Made by a program: the position numbers and the translations under genes
Source of the DNA: Cognatishimia activa
GTDB lineage: Bacteria; Pseudomonadota; Alphaproteobacteria; Rhodobacterales; Rhodobacteraceae
DNA length: 64,000 nt
NCBI RefSeq assembly: GCF_026016445.1
Contig: NZ_CP096147.1
Span: 1,648,501-1,712,500 of the forward strand
Reading direction: 5' to 3'
Shown here: positions 44,337 through 53,480 of the stretch, one piece after another
Layout of the letters: every line of letters starts with the position of its first letter
Position numbering within the stretch: position 1 is the stretch's first letter
Notes under the pieces: generated by a model
Told to the model about the DNA's origin: nothing
The model's database searches: none
Seen by the model: only the letters and a program-made list of their open reading frames with translations

Positions 44337-44750
44337 ATGAGTTTCCAAATTAAATCTGTTGGCGCCGAAGACACACTCCCCCTTCGCCAGCAGGTGTTGT
44401 GGCCTGATCACCCGATTGCCCAGTCTCAGGTCGATGGGGACGAGGACGCGCTGCACTTCGGTGGCTATCTTGATAAAAAGCTTGTCTGTGTTGCGTCTTT
44501 GTTTTGGGAAGAACCCGGCATCCGCCTGCGCAAATTTGCAACGGACCCTGCATTCCAAGGACAGGGCATCGGCACCAAAATGCTTTCCCATCTGCTTAAG
44601 GAAGCCCAAGCCAACGGTGCCGAAACCTTCTGGTTTGACGCCCGCGAAAGCGCGCTGCCTTTTTATGAACGCAACGGCTATTCCCCTGAAGGGGAACGCT
44701 TTTTCAAAGGTGACATCCCCTATCGCCGCATCGCGCGCGCGCTGGGTTAA
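44337..44750 (+). CDS. GNAT-family N-acetyltransferase
   Basis: 137 residues. Acetyl-CoA binding loop with the classical Q/RxxGxG/A reads ATDPAFQGQGIGTKMLSHLL, followed by WFDARESALPFYERNGYSP, the typical C-terminal part. Fits the ElaA-like/small GNAT group. Substrate unknown. It starts 14 bases after the exported-protein gene without a strong ribosome site, so coupling is likely. Five bases separate its stop from that of the convergent cmk. Confidence 0.86.
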   Translation: MSFQIKSVGAEDTLPLRQQVLWPDHPIAQSQVDGDEDALHFGGYLDKKLVCVASLFWEEPGIRLRKFATDPAFQGQGIGTKMLSHLLKEAQANGAETFWFDARESALPFYERNGYSPEGERFFKGDIPYRRIARALG

Positions 44751-44754
44751 CCCA

Positions 44755-45375
44755 TTAGTGAGCGGTTTTATCCATGATCGCCTGCAACGCCTTTGCCACA
44801 GCCGCGTCGATATCCAGCTCCGACGTATCAATCAAAACCGCATCCTCTGCGGGCTTTAACGGCGCCTCGGCGCGGTTCATATCGCGCTCGTCCCGCGCTT
44901 TGACATCCGCCAGTACATCATCGCGGGTCACGTCGTGACCTGAAGCTGACAGTTCAAGATAGCGCCGCTCAGCACGTACTTCAGCGGAGGCTGTCACAAA
45001 GAGTTTCACCTCAGCATTGGGGCAAATCACCGTGCCAATATCACGGCCATCCAAAACCGCCCCGCCCAGACGCCGTGCAAAGGCGCGCTGGAAGTCAACC
45101 AATGCCGCCCGAACTTCTGCGATCACGGCCACTTTAGACGCGGATTGCGCCACTTCCGGAGTGCGCAGGTTGCCTGCCTCCAAGTCTTCAGCTGTCAAAG
45201 AGGTCGCAGCGTCAACCGCCTCAGCTCCCGCCAATACCTTTGCTCCGACCGCACGATAGAGAAGGCCTGTATCAAGGTGTGCAAAGCCCAACTCTCTGGC
45301 CACAGCCTTGGAAATTGTACCCTTTCCCGCGGCCGCCGGACCATCAATCGCAATGGTGACTCGTGTTTCAACCAT
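44755..45375 (-). CDS. cmk: Cytidylate kinase
   Basis: 206 residues from the ATG at 45375, which overlaps the aroA stop by eight bases (ATGGTTGA), giving a coupled operon. Phosphorylates CMP/dCMP. P-loop [18 protein letters not shown] at residues 9-26, [14 protein letters not shown], and the LID/NMP region [20 protein letters not shown] with downstream [11 protein letters not shown] longer start at 45405 would run into aroA with no family similarity. Confidence 0.96.
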   Translation of the reverse strand: MVETRVTIAIDGPAAAGKGTISKAVARELGFAHLDTGLLYRAVGAKVLAGAEAVDAATSLTAEDLEAGNLRTPEVAQSASKVAVIAEVRAALVDFQRAFARRLGGAVLDGRDIGTVICPNAEVKLFVTASAEVRAERRYLELSASGHDVTRDDVLADVKARDERDMNRAEAPLKPAEDAVLIDTSELDIDAAVAKALQAIMDKTAH

Positions 45376-46720
45376 TGGTTCGCACCAATTGCGCACCCAG
45401 ATCACCCATCAGGCTTTCAAAGATCGGGAAAGAGGTCGCGATTGGGCCACCGTCATCCACGCTGACAGGCTTTTGCGTGGCCATGCCCAAGACCATAAAG
45501 CTCATCGCAATGCGGTGATCCAAAACACTCTCGCAAGTGGCGCCACCTGGTACATTACCATGACCCAGGCCTTTAACGATCCACCAATCATCACCCTCTT
45601 CGACGTCAACACCGTTCAGGCGCAGGCCCTTCGCCATCGCATCGATGCGGTCAGATTCCTTCACGCGTAATTCCTTAACACCCTTCATCACGGTGTCGCC
45701 TTCCGCGAAGGAGGCCACAACGGAAAGCACAGGGTATTCGTCAATCATGCTTGCAGCGCGCGCCGGATCAACTTCGATGCCTTTCAGGTCTGGAGAGAAC
45801 TTCGCGCGCAGATCAGCCACGGGCTCGCCACCCTCTTCACGCTCGTTTTCAAAGGTCAGGTCCGCGCCCATTTCTTTAAGCGTGGTGAAAAGCCCCGCGC
45901 GTGTTGGGTTGAGGCCAATATTTGGCACAAGCACGTCGGATCCCGGCGTGATGATGGCTGCACAAACCGGGAAAGCCGCAGAAGACGGGTCACGTGGCAC
46001 CACAATGTTCTGCGCCTTAAGTTCAGGCTGCCCAGTCAGGGTAATAACGCGACCTTCGTCGGTCTCTTCCACTGTCAATTCTGCGCCAAAACCCTGCAAC
46101 ATGCGCTCTGTGTGATCGCGCGTTGCTTCTTTTTCGATGACCACGGTTTTGCCCGGCACGTTCAGACCTGCAAGTAGAACCGCAGATTTCACCTGCGCGG
46201 ATGGCATTGGCACCTCATAGCGCACAGGGATCGGATCTGCAGCGCCCACGATCGTCATCGGCAGACGCCCACCTGAACGCCCTACCGACTGAGCACCAAA
46301 CAATGCAATTGGGTCTGTCACCCGCGCCATCGGGCGTTTGTTCAGGGATGCATCTCCTGTAAAAGTCGCAGAAATACCCGTGGTTGCCATGCACCCCATG
46401 ATCAGTCGCACGCCCGTGCCAGAATTGCCGCAATCGATCACGTTCTCAGGCTCAGCAAACCCCCCAACGCCCACACCATGCACGGTCCATTCTCCGCCGC
46501 CGTGTTCAATGACTTCTGCGCCAAAGGCGCGCATCGCCTTCGCAGTGTCGATCACATCCTCGCCCTCCAGAAGGCCGGTAATGTGGGTCTCTCCCACAGA
46601 AAGGGCTCCGAGGATCAGGGAGCGGTGCGAAATCGACTTGTCGCCCGGCACATTGGCCTCGCCTTTCAGAGGGCCACAGGGGCGGGATGTCATTGGAATG
46701 GGGGTGCCGTGGCCAGACAT
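45368..46720 (-). CDS. aroA: 3-phosphoshikimate 1-carboxyvinyltransferase (EPSP synthase), class II-like
   Basis: 450 residues. Shikimate-pathway enzyme transferring the enolpyruvyl group of PEP to shikimate 3-phosphate. The opening [17 protein letters not shown] with [20 protein letters not shown] and the later [19 protein letters not shown] and [16 protein letters not shown] closely follow the class II pattern known from Agrobacterium CP4 type enzymes. At the position of CP4 Ala100 the motif reads [12 protein letters not shown], i.e. Gly as in sensitive enzymes, so glyphosate insensitivity should not be assumed. Catalytic Lys/Arg in PGDKSISHR are intact. Operon aroA-cmk. Confidence 0.97.
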   Translation of the reverse strand: MSGHGTPIPMTSRPCGPLKGEANVPGDKSISHRSLILGALSVGETHITGLLEGEDVIDTAKAMRAFGAEVIEHGGGEWTVHGVGVGGFAEPENVIDCGNSGTGVRLIMGCMATTGISATFTGDASLNKRPMARVTDPIALFGAQSVGRSGGRLPMTIVGAADPIPVRYEVPMPSAQVKSAVLLAGLNVPGKTVVIEKEATRDHTERMLQGFGAELTVEETDEGRVITLTGQPELKAQNIVVPRDPSSAAFPVCAAIITPGSDVLVPNIGLNPTRAGLFTTLKEMGADLTFENEREEGGEPVADLRAKFSPDLKGIEVDPARAASMIDEYPVLSVVASFAEGDTVMKGVKELRVKESDRIDAMAKGLRLNGVDVEEGDDWWIVKGLGHGNVPGGATCESVLDHRIAMSFMVLGMATQKPVSVDDGGPIATSFPIFESLMGDLGAQLVRTNG

Positions 46721-46789
46721 AAGCGCTATCCTCGAAGTATCTTTACAAGGCTGTTAGCGCAGAAGGTCAGCAAGGTCCATGGGGCAAGG

Positions 46790-46875
46790 CGGTGATCAGA
46801 AAGATCACCGTATTTTCTTTTTGGCAAAAAATACCTTGGGGTGAATTGGCGGCACGCCAAGAGGGGCAAAGCCCC
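46790..46875. repeat. Run of three hairpins between trmB and aroA
   Basis: CGGTGATC/GATCACCG (46790-46810, loop AGAAA) followed on the plus strand by TATTTTCTTTTT; TTGGCG/CGCCAA (46846-46860, loop GCA); GGGGC/GCCCC (46863-46875, loop AAA). A further dyad GTATTTT/AAAATAC overlaps the T-rich part. The first hairpin has its T run on the plus strand although both flanking genes are on the minus strand. The block looks like a structured intergenic element or repeat family of this lineage. Confidence 0.5.
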
Positions 46876-46886
46876 CTTCACATCAC

Positions 46887-47618
46887 TTAGCCAAGTCGCC
46901 GGAATGTTAAATAATGCGGTGTCCGACCTTCGCGCAGGGCTTTTTGTTCGTAGCGCGTGGAAATCCAATCATCCCAGGGATGGCGCCAGTCATCTGGACG
47001 CTCGGCCAGCCATTCAAAGCCAGCCTTAGGCACCTCTTCCAAGGTCTGGCGCACATAGTCTTCAATATCCGTCGCCACGCGGAAAATTGCACCGGGTTGC
47101 ATGACTTTAGCCAAAGGCTCCAGATGTTCTGGCGTGACAAAGCGACGACGATGGTGGCGCTTCTTTGGCCATGGATCAGGATAGAGTAAAAATGCTTTGG
47201 AGATCGATTGTTCTGGAAGCACATCAAACATATCGCGCGCATCCCCCGGGTGTACTTTGATGTTTTCAGCTTCCGCGTCGCGGATTTTACCGAGCAACAT
47301 AGCCACACCGTTGATATATGGTTCACAGCCGATGAACCCGACATCCGGGTTGCTCACGGCCTGATGTACCATGTGCTCACCGCCGCCAAACCCGACTTCC
47401 AGCCAGACGTCTTTACCACCAAAAAGCGCATTCAGATCGATCTTTTCGCGATCTGGATTCACGTCCCAATCGACCGCACCCGGTGAGAGTTTGGCGAGGT
47501 CTTCATCCAGATAGGCTTCTTGAGACTTCCGCAGCCCCTTGCCTTTGAAGCGGCCGTAAAAGTTACGCCATGGAGCGCCAGATGGATGTGTGTCGCTTTG
47601 CTTTGGGTCGTCAGACAT
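46887..47618 (-). CDS. trmB: tRNA (guanine-N7-)-methyltransferase
   Basis: 243 residues. Methylates G46 of tRNA variable loops. SAM-binding motif VWLEVGFGGGEHMVHQA near residue 72 and the family signature YPDPWPKKRHHRRRFV near residue 150 are present. N-terminal 60 residues are a variable basic extension with HPSGAPWRNFYGRFKGKGL, the usual opening for alphaproteobacterial TrmB. Follows metK by about 120 bases with a terminator between, so it may have its own promoter. Confidence 0.95.
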   Translation of the reverse strand: MSDDPKQSDTHPSGAPWRNFYGRFKGKGLRKSQEAYLDEDLAKLSPGAVDWDVNPDREKIDLNALFGGKDVWLEVGFGGGEHMVHQAVSNPDVGFIGCEPYINGVAMLLGKIRDAEAENIKVHPGDARDMFDVLPEQSISKAFLLYPDPWPKKRHHRRRFVTPEHLEPLAKVMQPGAIFRVATDIEDYVRQTLEEVPKAGFEWLAERPDDWRHPWDDWISTRYEQKALREGRTPHYLTFRRLG

Positions 47619-47692
47619 GATGGGCCTCTCTCAGGTGGCGCTCATCTGCCGTATGGCAACTGATTGGTCAAGGCCACGATAGGTTCCTATAA

Positions 47693-47723
47693 CGAAAAAG
47701 CGCGGCCACTTGGACCGCGCTTT
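47693..47723 (-). terminator. Intrinsic terminator of metK
   Basis: On the minus strand AAAGCGCGG pairs with CCGCGCTTT (plus-strand 47697-47723) around a 9-base loop and is followed by further T. It separates metK from trmB. Confidence 0.85.
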
Positions 47724-47741
47724 CAAAGGTATCTCGATCAG

Positions 47742-48923
47742 TCAGACCGATGCTTTCAGCGTATCCACCAAATCGGTGCGCTCCCAGCTGAAACCCCCGT
47801 CGGCATCTGGCGTCCGACCAAAATGCCCGTAGGCTGCAGTGCGCTGGTAGATTGGCTTGTTCATTTGCAGATGTTCGCGAATGCCACGTGGTGTCAGGTC
47901 CATCGCCTGTGCTACTGCTGCTTCGATCGCTGCGTCACCCACCTGCCCTGTGCCGTAGCTGTCCGCATAGATGGACAAAGGCTTTGATACACCAATCGCA
48001 TAAGAGAGCTGAATGGTGCATTTGTCTGCGAGACCTGCGGCCACGACGTTCTTCGCCAAGTAGCGCGCAGCGTAGGCTGCGGAACGGTCCACTTTGGTTG
48101 GGTCTTTCCCAGAGAAGGCCCCGCCGCCATGCGGCGCTGCGCCACCGTAGGTGTCCACGATGATCTTACGACCTGTCAGCCCTGCGTCGCCATCAGGACC
48201 GCCGATGACAAATTTCCCAGTTGGGTTCACGTGCCATTCGGTCTCTGCGGTCAGCCAGCCTTCTGGAAGGACGTCTTCGATATAAGGCGCAACAATAGCG
48301 CGGATATCTTCACTGGTCAGGCTTTCATCCAAGTGTTGGGTCGAGAGCACCAAAGAAGACACGCCGACAGGCTTGCCGTTTTCATAGCGCACAGACAGCT
48401 GCGATTTTGCATCCGGACCAAGCACTGCTTGCTCGCCGGATTTGCGGACCTCTGCCAAACGCCGCAGGATTGCGTGGGCGTATTGGATTGGGGCTGGCAT
48501 CAGGTCCGGCGTTTCGTTGGTCGCATAACCAAACATAATGCCCTGATCGCCTGCGCCTTCGTCCTTGTCTGCGGAGGCATCCACACCCTGCGCGATATGC
48601 GCAGATTGCTCGTGCAGCAGGTTGGTGATTTCCACGGTCTCGTGGTGGAACTTGTCCTGCTCGTATCCGATGTCTTTGATACAAGCGCGGGCAATCTCAT
48701 CGATCTTGCCCATATAATCTTTCAGCTTGTCCTGATCAGAAAGCCCGACCTCACCACCGATCACAACACGATCCGTGGTGGCAAAGGTTTCGGCCGCAAC
48801 ACGCGCTTCTGGTTCCTCTGCGAGGAAAGCATCAAGAACTGCGTCGGAAATGCGGTCACAAACTTTATCAGGATGGCCCTCCGAGACGGACTCGGAAGTG
48901 AAAACGTAATTCTGTCTGGCCAT
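47742..48923 (-). CDS. metK: S-adenosylmethionine synthetase
   Basis: 393 residues from the ATG at 48923, seven bases after GGAG; an ATG at 48935 lies inside the riboswitch and is not used. Makes SAM from methionine and ATP. Family signatures: [20 protein letters not shown] (residues 11-30, with the ATP/Mg ligands His and Asp), [12 protein letters not shown] and [19 protein letters not shown]. The riboswitch directly upstream hides this ribosome site when SAM is bound, so the gene is feedback-controlled by its product. Confidence 0.98.
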   Translation of the reverse strand: MARQNYVFTSESVSEGHPDKVCDRISDAVLDAFLAEEPEARVAAETFATTDRVVIGGEVGLSDQDKLKDYMGKIDEIARACIKDIGYEQDKFHHETVEITNLLHEQSAHIAQGVDASADKDEGAGDQGIMFGYATNETPDLMPAPIQYAHAILRRLAEVRKSGEQAVLGPDAKSQLSVRYENGKPVGVSSLVLSTQHLDESLTSEDIRAIVAPYIEDVLPEGWLTAETEWHVNPTGKFVIGGPDGDAGLTGRKIIVDTYGGAAPHGGGAFSGKDPTKVDRSAAYAARYLAKNVVAAGLADKCTIQLSYAIGVSKPLSIYADSYGTGQVGDAAIEAAVAQAMDLTPRGIREHLQMNKPIYQRTAAYGHFGRTPDADGGFSWERTDLVDTLKASV

Positions 48924-48927
48924 GAAG

Positions 48928-48973
48928 TGCTCCATTAAATTTCATCTGTCACGCCAGGAAGCCGTTGTGACAG
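48928..48973 (-). promoter_or_regulatory. SAM/SAH riboswitch in the metK leader
   Basis: On the minus strand the leader reads CTGTCACAACGGCTTCCTGG then CGTGACAG, a stem CTGTCAC/GTGACAG (plus-strand 48946-48973) with loop AACGGCTTCCTGGC, followed by a short linker and TAATGGAGCACTTC leading to the metK ATG. Loop and GGAGCA match the conserved SAM/SAH riboswitch element known upstream of metK in Rhodobacterales: the loop pairs with the segment around GGAGC as a pseudoknot and buries the ribosome site when SAM or SAH binds. Position and orientation are exactly as expected. Translation-level OFF switch. Confidence 0.88.
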
Positions 48974-49014
48974 ACAGCAAGTTGATACCCACTTAGGGGG
49001 CCGGACTCACAAGG

Positions 49015-50514
49015 TCAATTGGAAATACGGCGTCTTTTTATCCAAAGGGTCAGAAGCCCCAAGGTCAAGAGAAGCGCCACCGGAAGATCACCTGTGTGGC
49101 TATAAAGCGTCGCCGGTTTAGGTCTAGGTAACGACACATCAATAAACCCCGCCTCATTTAGAGGTAACGCATTCAAAACACGCCCCTTTTCATCAATGAG
49201 CGCTGAGATACCAGTGTTTGCCGCACGCACCATTGGCAATCCTTGCTCAATGGCGCGCATTCTCGCCTGTGCCAAATGCTGGTGCGGCCCCGAAAAAGCG
49301 CCAAACCACGCATCATTGGTGATTTGCATCAAGAACGCGGGGCGATCTCTGGCGGCAATGACATCCTGCGGGAAGACCGCCTCATAGCAAATCAATGGAA
49401 GCGCCGTGCCAAGAGGCCCTAAGTCCATCAACTCAGCGCCACGGCCCGCGCTAAAGCCGCGCCCCTCTGAAGCTGCCAAGCCATGAATTCCAAAGCGCGC
49501 GAGCATATCCCCAAATGGCACATATTCTCCAAATGGCACCAGATGATGTTTGTCATAAGTCTGCGTAAGCTGCCCCTCGGCATCCATGAACACAGCAGCG
49601 TTGTAAATCAAATACCCATCAAAGCGATTGGTCCCAAAGACAATCGGTGTACCCTCCGCCGCTTCCCGCATTTCTTCAAGTGCCCAATCGGCATTGGGCA
49701 GGCTCGCAGGCAAACTGGTTTCGGGCCAAATGATGAGATCAGGAGAACCTTCCGCCGATGTGAACTCTAGCGCGCGGTCAAAGAAGACCGGCATCATCAG
49801 CGGATCCCACTTCTCATGCTGTGGCGCATTGGGCTGCACAAGACGAATGGTGCCAACCGGTTTTCCCAAAGGCTCAGGTACTTCTGACAAAGGCCAAAGC
49901 GCGGCGAGGCCAAGTATGGACACCAAAACCGCGATGATCTGTGCACGAGAAGATGTCATCACCGCCTTGAAAACTGCGAATGCGATGATCAGAAACAGGA
50001 TGTTTAACCCGTGTGGACCGATCCAACTCGCAGCTTGCCCAAACCAAGTGTTCACCAATCCATAGGAGGGCATCCCCCAAGGAAAACCCGTAAACAAATA
50101 AGCACGGCCAAGTTCCGCGAGTGGCAGCAACATCAGCAGAGAGGCATTGCCCAGTCGTTGTGAGACCGCAAAGGCTGCAGACCAAAAGAGCGCAAGGCCA
50201 CCTGCCAGAAAAAACACGGCAAAGGGGGCCATCCAGGCATGTTTTTCAGGTTCGACCAAAAAGGGAGACACGAGCCACTGCAGCGTCAGGCAAAAATATC
50301 CAAGGGCAAAAAGCCAGCCTAACTTTCCGGCCTGCTTTGCCGTTTCAACAGTGCTGAGCAATCCAAAGACAACAGCAAAAGCGATGAGAGAGATGAGCGG
50401 CAGATCAAAAGGGGCCTGCCCAAGTCCAGCTGCCATGCCCAATAAAATGGGCACGGCGAGGCGCACGAAGCGCGGCTGTTCTTTGAATTGATCGAAGGCC
50501 TTATTCAGCCACAT
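49015..50514 (-). CDS. lnt: Apolipoprotein N-acyltransferase
   Basis: 499 residues. Inner-membrane enzyme adding the third acyl chain to lipoproteins. About seven membrane helices in the first 210 residues, then a nitrilase-type periplasmic domain with the catalytic triad visible as Glu in IIWPETSLPASL, Lys in TYDKHHLVPFGEYVPF and Cys in LPLICYEAVFPQ. It overlaps the 3' end of corC by 14 bases, so lnt belongs to the phoH-ybeY-corC-lnt operon. Confidence 0.95.
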   Translation of the reverse strand: MWLNKAFDQFKEQPRFVRLAVPILLGMAAGLGQAPFDLPLISLIAFAVVFGLLSTVETAKQAGKLGWLFALGYFCLTLQWLVSPFLVEPEKHAWMAPFAVFFLAGGLALFWSAAFAVSQRLGNASLLMLLPLAELGRAYLFTGFPWGMPSYGLVNTWFGQAASWIGPHGLNILFLIIAFAVFKAVMTSSRAQIIAVLVSILGLAALWPLSEVPEPLGKPVGTIRLVQPNAPQHEKWDPLMMPVFFDRALEFTSAEGSPDLIIWPETSLPASLPNADWALEEMREAAEGTPIVFGTNRFDGYLIYNAAVFMDAEGQLTQTYDKHHLVPFGEYVPFGDMLARFGIHGLAASEGRGFSAGRGAELMDLGPLGTALPLICYEAVFPQDVIAARDRPAFLMQITNDAWFGAFSGPHQHLAQARMRAIEQGLPMVRAANTGISALIDEKGRVLNALPLNEAGFIDVSLPRPKPATLYSHTGDLPVALLLTLGLLTLWIKRRRISN

Positions 50515-51397
50515 GCTGCTGCGCTTCGGTCAGCATTACGCGCAGACGTTTGATCCGGCGTGGATCAGCGTCGATGACTTCGAATTCGGTCCCATCAGGA
50601 TGCACCACTAGCTCGCCCCGCGCCGGAACACGGCCAGCAAGCATAAAGACGAGGCCCCCCAGCGTATCAATCTCTTCAGGATCGATTTCATCATGGGCAC
50701 TGAGAGACCGGCCGATTTCAGCTTCGAACTCATCCAGAGGTGTTTTGGACAAAGCCAAGTAACAGCCAGGCGCTTCCTGTGTCCAAAGCGCGACTTCTGC
50801 CTGGTCGTGTTCGTCTTCGATTTCACCGACGACCTGTTCAATCAAGTCTTCGATGGTCACCAAACCGTCCACGCCGCCGTATTCATCGATGACGAGCGCC
50901 ATATGGCGACGTTCGGTCTGCATTTTGGTCAGCAGAACACCGATAGGCATGGAAGGCGGCACAAATAGCAACGGGCGCACCATGGCGCGCAGTGCAAATC
51001 CACCGCCAGCGCCATTGAACCCATATTTCAACGCCATGTCTTTCAGGTGCAAAAACCCGATCGGCGTATCCAGCGTGCCGTCATAGACCGGCAGACGCGA
51101 CAGCCCGCTTTCGCGAAACGCGTTAACAACCTCTTCCCGGCTCATGTTTGCCGAGAGCGCAACAATATCCACCTTTGGCACAGCCACATCTTCAACCCGC
51201 ATACGGCGCAAGTTGATCATGCCTGGAGTCGGCGTGAATTCGCGTTCAACGTGAGGGTTTTGGAGCTCATCACCTGCATCTGCAGGGCTGATAGCTTCCA
51301 TTAGTCGGCGGAAAAAACCACCGGATTTACTCTGTATCTGGGAATCTCCCTGCGCGCTTTGCGCTGCGCTAGAAGACCCGTCGGTGCTGTCGCCCAT
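50501..51397 (-). CDS. corC: CorC/TlyC-type CBS-domain protein
   Basis: 298 residues from the ATG at 51397 after AAAGG (an upstream in-frame start at 51466 adds an unrelated leader that overlaps ybeY). Two CBS domains (about 75-195: DIVALSANMSREEVVNAFRE, and RPLLFVPPSMPIGVLLTKMQ) and a C-terminal transporter-associated CorC/HlyC domain (LDEFEAEIGRSLSAHDEID). There is no DUF21 membrane part, so it is the soluble CorC type, thought to bind adenosine nucleotides and aid Mg/Co efflux or ribosome and envelope stress control. Typical neighbour of ybeY and lnt. Confidence 0.9.
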   Translation of the reverse strand: MGDSTDGSSSAAQSAQGDSQIQSKSGGFFRRLMEAISPADAGDELQNPHVEREFTPTPGMINLRRMRVEDVAVPKVDIVALSANMSREEVVNAFRESGLSRLPVYDGTLDTPIGFLHLKDMALKYGFNGAGGGFALRAMVRPLLFVPPSMPIGVLLTKMQTERRHMALVIDEYGGVDGLVTIEDLIEQVVGEIEDEHDQAEVALWTQEAPGCYLALSKTPLDEFEAEIGRSLSAHDEIDPEEIDTLGGLVFMLAGRVPARGELVVHPDGTEFEVIDADPRRIKRLRVMLTEAQQHVAE

Positions 51398-51419
51398 CGT
51401 ACCTTTCCAAAATGGGGGG

Positions 51420-51917
51420 TTACCCCGTTGTCTCTCTATATGGGTCTGCGATACCCATTTTGCCAAGTATCTTTGTCTCTAATGTTTCCATCAAAGTGGC
51501 ATCTTGGTCACGGATGTGATCATAGCCAAGAAGATGCAAGATACCATGGATCAACAGATGCGTCACGTGATCCTCAAAAAGCACTTCAGATTCCTGTGCT
51601 TCGCGCGCACAGGTTTCATAGGAGATGGCGATATCTCCAAGTTCTGGATCAGGTCCTTCTGGCGCAAGAGGTTCATCACCATCGATCTCAGCGCCCCGCT
51701 CTTCGGACGGCCAACTGAGCACATTTGTTGGTGTCGGCTTTTCTCGAAATTCCGCATTAAGATCAGCGATACGCGCGTCGTTGCAAGCCATGATACAGAC
51801 TTCCCATTCCGCACTTAGTGCTAGCGCTAAGCGCACGCCCTCACCCGCTTTATCAGCGAGCGTTCGCAGATCATGATCGACCCAGCGATCATCCTCAATG
51901 ACAACATCAATCTCCAT
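51420..51917 (-). CDS. ybeY: Endoribonuclease YbeY (rRNA maturation factor)
   Basis: 165 residues from the ATG at 51917; longer in-frame upstream extension overlaps the opposite-strand gene and is not family-like. Metal-dependent RNase involved in 16S rRNA 3' end processing and 70S quality control. The zinc-binding triad is visible in HLLIHGILHLLGYDH and the substrate-side segment TNVLSWPSEE is canonical. A variable acidic insert (about 85-105) is common in Rhodobacteraceae. Part of the phoH-ybeY-corC-lnt operon. Confidence 0.95.
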   Translation of the reverse strand: MEIDVVIEDDRWVDHDLRTLADKAGEGVRLALALSAEWEVCIMACNDARIADLNAEFREKPTPTNVLSWPSEERGAEIDGDEPLAPEGPDPELGDIAISYETCAREAQESEVLFEDHVTHLLIHGILHLLGYDHIRDQDATLMETLETKILGKMGIADPYRETTG

Positions 51918-51987
51918 CTGTTCGCCATAGCCCGAAAGCCTTAGGGTGAACAGCAAAATTGAAACGAAGTCAGATAGGGATGGGATT

Positions 51988-52296
51988 ATGATACTGCACT
52001 GTGTGTTCTGCAGTTTTCGAGATGATATCTCTGAAGACGCTTCAAAAGCTGCGATCAATGCGCTGGAAGATTTCAGTCTGAAACTTGACGGGGTAATAGC
52101 CTTTGATCACGGGCCAAATCTTGATTTCGAAATGAAATCACAAGCCTATGACCGAGGCTTTGTCATCCGTTTCACTGATGCCCAAGCCCTGGACAACTAT
52201 GCCAACCACCCTACTCACAAAGAATTGGGTGGTCAGCTCAGCCAGCTCTGCGTTGGTGGCGGTGACGGGATTATTGTTTTTGACTTGGACGTCTAG
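51988..52296 (+). CDS. Dabb (stress-responsive alpha/beta barrel) domain protein
   Basis: 102 residues from the ATG at 51988 (GGGATGGG upstream); an earlier in-frame start is possible. Small ferredoxin-like dimeric fold: MILHCVFCSFRDDISED, YDRGFVIRFTDAQALDNY and the conserved YANHPTHKELGGQL near the C terminus. Dabb proteins are often small decarboxylase- or cyclase-like enzymes or stress proteins of unknown reaction. The gene is on the plus strand between phoH and ybeY, which are on the minus strand, and overlaps the phoH 3' end by 26 bases. Confidence 0.8.
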   Translation: MILHCVFCSFRDDISEDASKAAINALEDFSLKLDGVIAFDHGPNLDFEMKSQAYDRGFVIRFTDAQALDNYANHPTHKELGGQLSQLCVGGGDGIIVFDLDV

Positions 52297-53320
52297 GCTC
52301 TGCCAAGGCGCGTTCGGCATCCGCGTCATAGGCCTTGATGATCGCGGCAACCAAAGGATGGCGCACAACGTCATCAGCCGTGAAGTAGTTGAAACTGATA
52401 CCTTTTGTGCCTTTTAGTAGGCGCTCAGCATCCTTCAGGCCAGACTGCACGCCGCGCGGCAAATCGACCTGTGACCGGTCGCCTGTGATGGCCATGCGGC
52501 TGCCTTCACCCAAACGGGTCAGGAACATTTTCATTTGCATCGTCGACGCGTTCTGCGCCTCATCCAGCACAACAAAGGCATTCGCTAAAGTGCGGCCCCG
52601 CATAAAGGCCAAAGGCGCGATTTCGATCTTTTTCTCTTCGATCAGCTTAGCCAGCATTTTACTGGGCAGGAAATCATTCAGCGCGTCATAAAGCGGCTGC
52701 ATGTAAGGATCGACTTTGTCCTTCATATCGCCCGGCAGATAGCCAAGCTTTTCACCTGCCTCAACGGCTGGGCGCGACAGGATGATCCGGTCCACCTCTC
52801 CTGAGATAAACATGCTGACGCCCACCGCCACAGCGAGGTAGGTTTTACCTGTCCCTGCTGGTCCGATGCCAAAGGCGAGTTCATTCTGAAACAGACTTTG
52901 CACATAGGCCTTCTGAGCGTCGGTGCGCGGTTCGACATGTTTCTTCTTGGTTTTAATCTCGACCGGGCCACCCTTGAACATCTCAAGCTGGTCGCCATCG
53001 CGCGCACCCGTACCTCGTTCGGCATTACCCATGCGAATTTCGCGGTCAATGTCACCCGCTTCTACGGCTTTACCGCTTTCAAGCCGCTGATAGAGCGCCT
53101 GAAGAACCTCATGCGCCTCAAGCTGCGCACCAGTGTCCCCATGGATTGCCAGTTGGTTGCCTCTTCGGATGATCTGAACACCGAGCTTTTGCTCTATATC
53201 CGCCAAGTTCCGATCGTATTCTCCGCAGAGATCAATGAGCAAACGATTGTCGGGAAACTCGATCAAGACTTCTTTCACGGTTTCATTTGTGGGCGGTGGG
53301 GTCAGGGCGCTGGTGGCCAA
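52271..53320 (-). CDS. phoH: PhoH-like ATPase
   Basis: 349 residues from a TTG six bases after AAGGAG. N-terminal KH-like part (about 1-130), then the PhoH P-loop domain: Walker A GPAGTGKTYLAVAVGVSMF, IILSRPAVEAGEKLGYLPGD, Walker B FVVLDEAQNASTMQMKMF and the TGDRSQVDLPRGVQSGL segment. Probably an RNA-related ATPase in the same pathway as YbeY. First gene of the phoH-ybeY-corC-lnt operon. Overlaps the Dabb gene at its 3' end. Confidence 0.95.
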   Translation of the reverse strand: MATSALTPPPTNETVKEVLIEFPDNRLLIDLCGEYDRNLADIEQKLGVQIIRRGNQLAIHGDTGAQLEAHEVLQALYQRLESGKAVEAGDIDREIRMGNAERGTGARDGDQLEMFKGGPVEIKTKKKHVEPRTDAQKAYVQSLFQNELAFGIGPAGTGKTYLAVAVGVSMFISGEVDRIILSRPAVEAGEKLGYLPGDMKDKVDPYMQPLYDALNDFLPSKMLAKLIEEKKIEIAPLAFMRGRTLANAFVVLDEAQNASTMQMKMFLTRLGEGSRMAITGDRSQVDLPRGVQSGLKDAERLLKGTKGISFNYFTADDVVRHPLVAAIIKAYDADAERALAEPRRPSQKQ

Positions 53321-53411
53321 GTAGGTCTCCTTAGACTCAGTGTTCTGAGTCTAAGCGTGACAAGTTGTGGGCCGCAACGCAAGTGATTCAGGGTTAAAAT
53401 TCACCCAATCG

Positions 53412-53449
53412 TTACAAAAAAAGATCGCGTGAAATACTCACGCGATCTT
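53412..53449 (-). terminator. Strong intrinsic terminator after the lipoprotein gene
   Basis: AAAGATCGCGTGA (53419-53431) pairs perfectly with TCACGCGATCTTT (53437-53449) around AATAC; on the minus strand it is followed by a run of T. It ends the two-gene exported-protein unit that begins at 54380. Confidence 0.92.
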
Positions 53450-53480
53450 TCAGAAACTTTATTAAATTCAATATCCTAGC

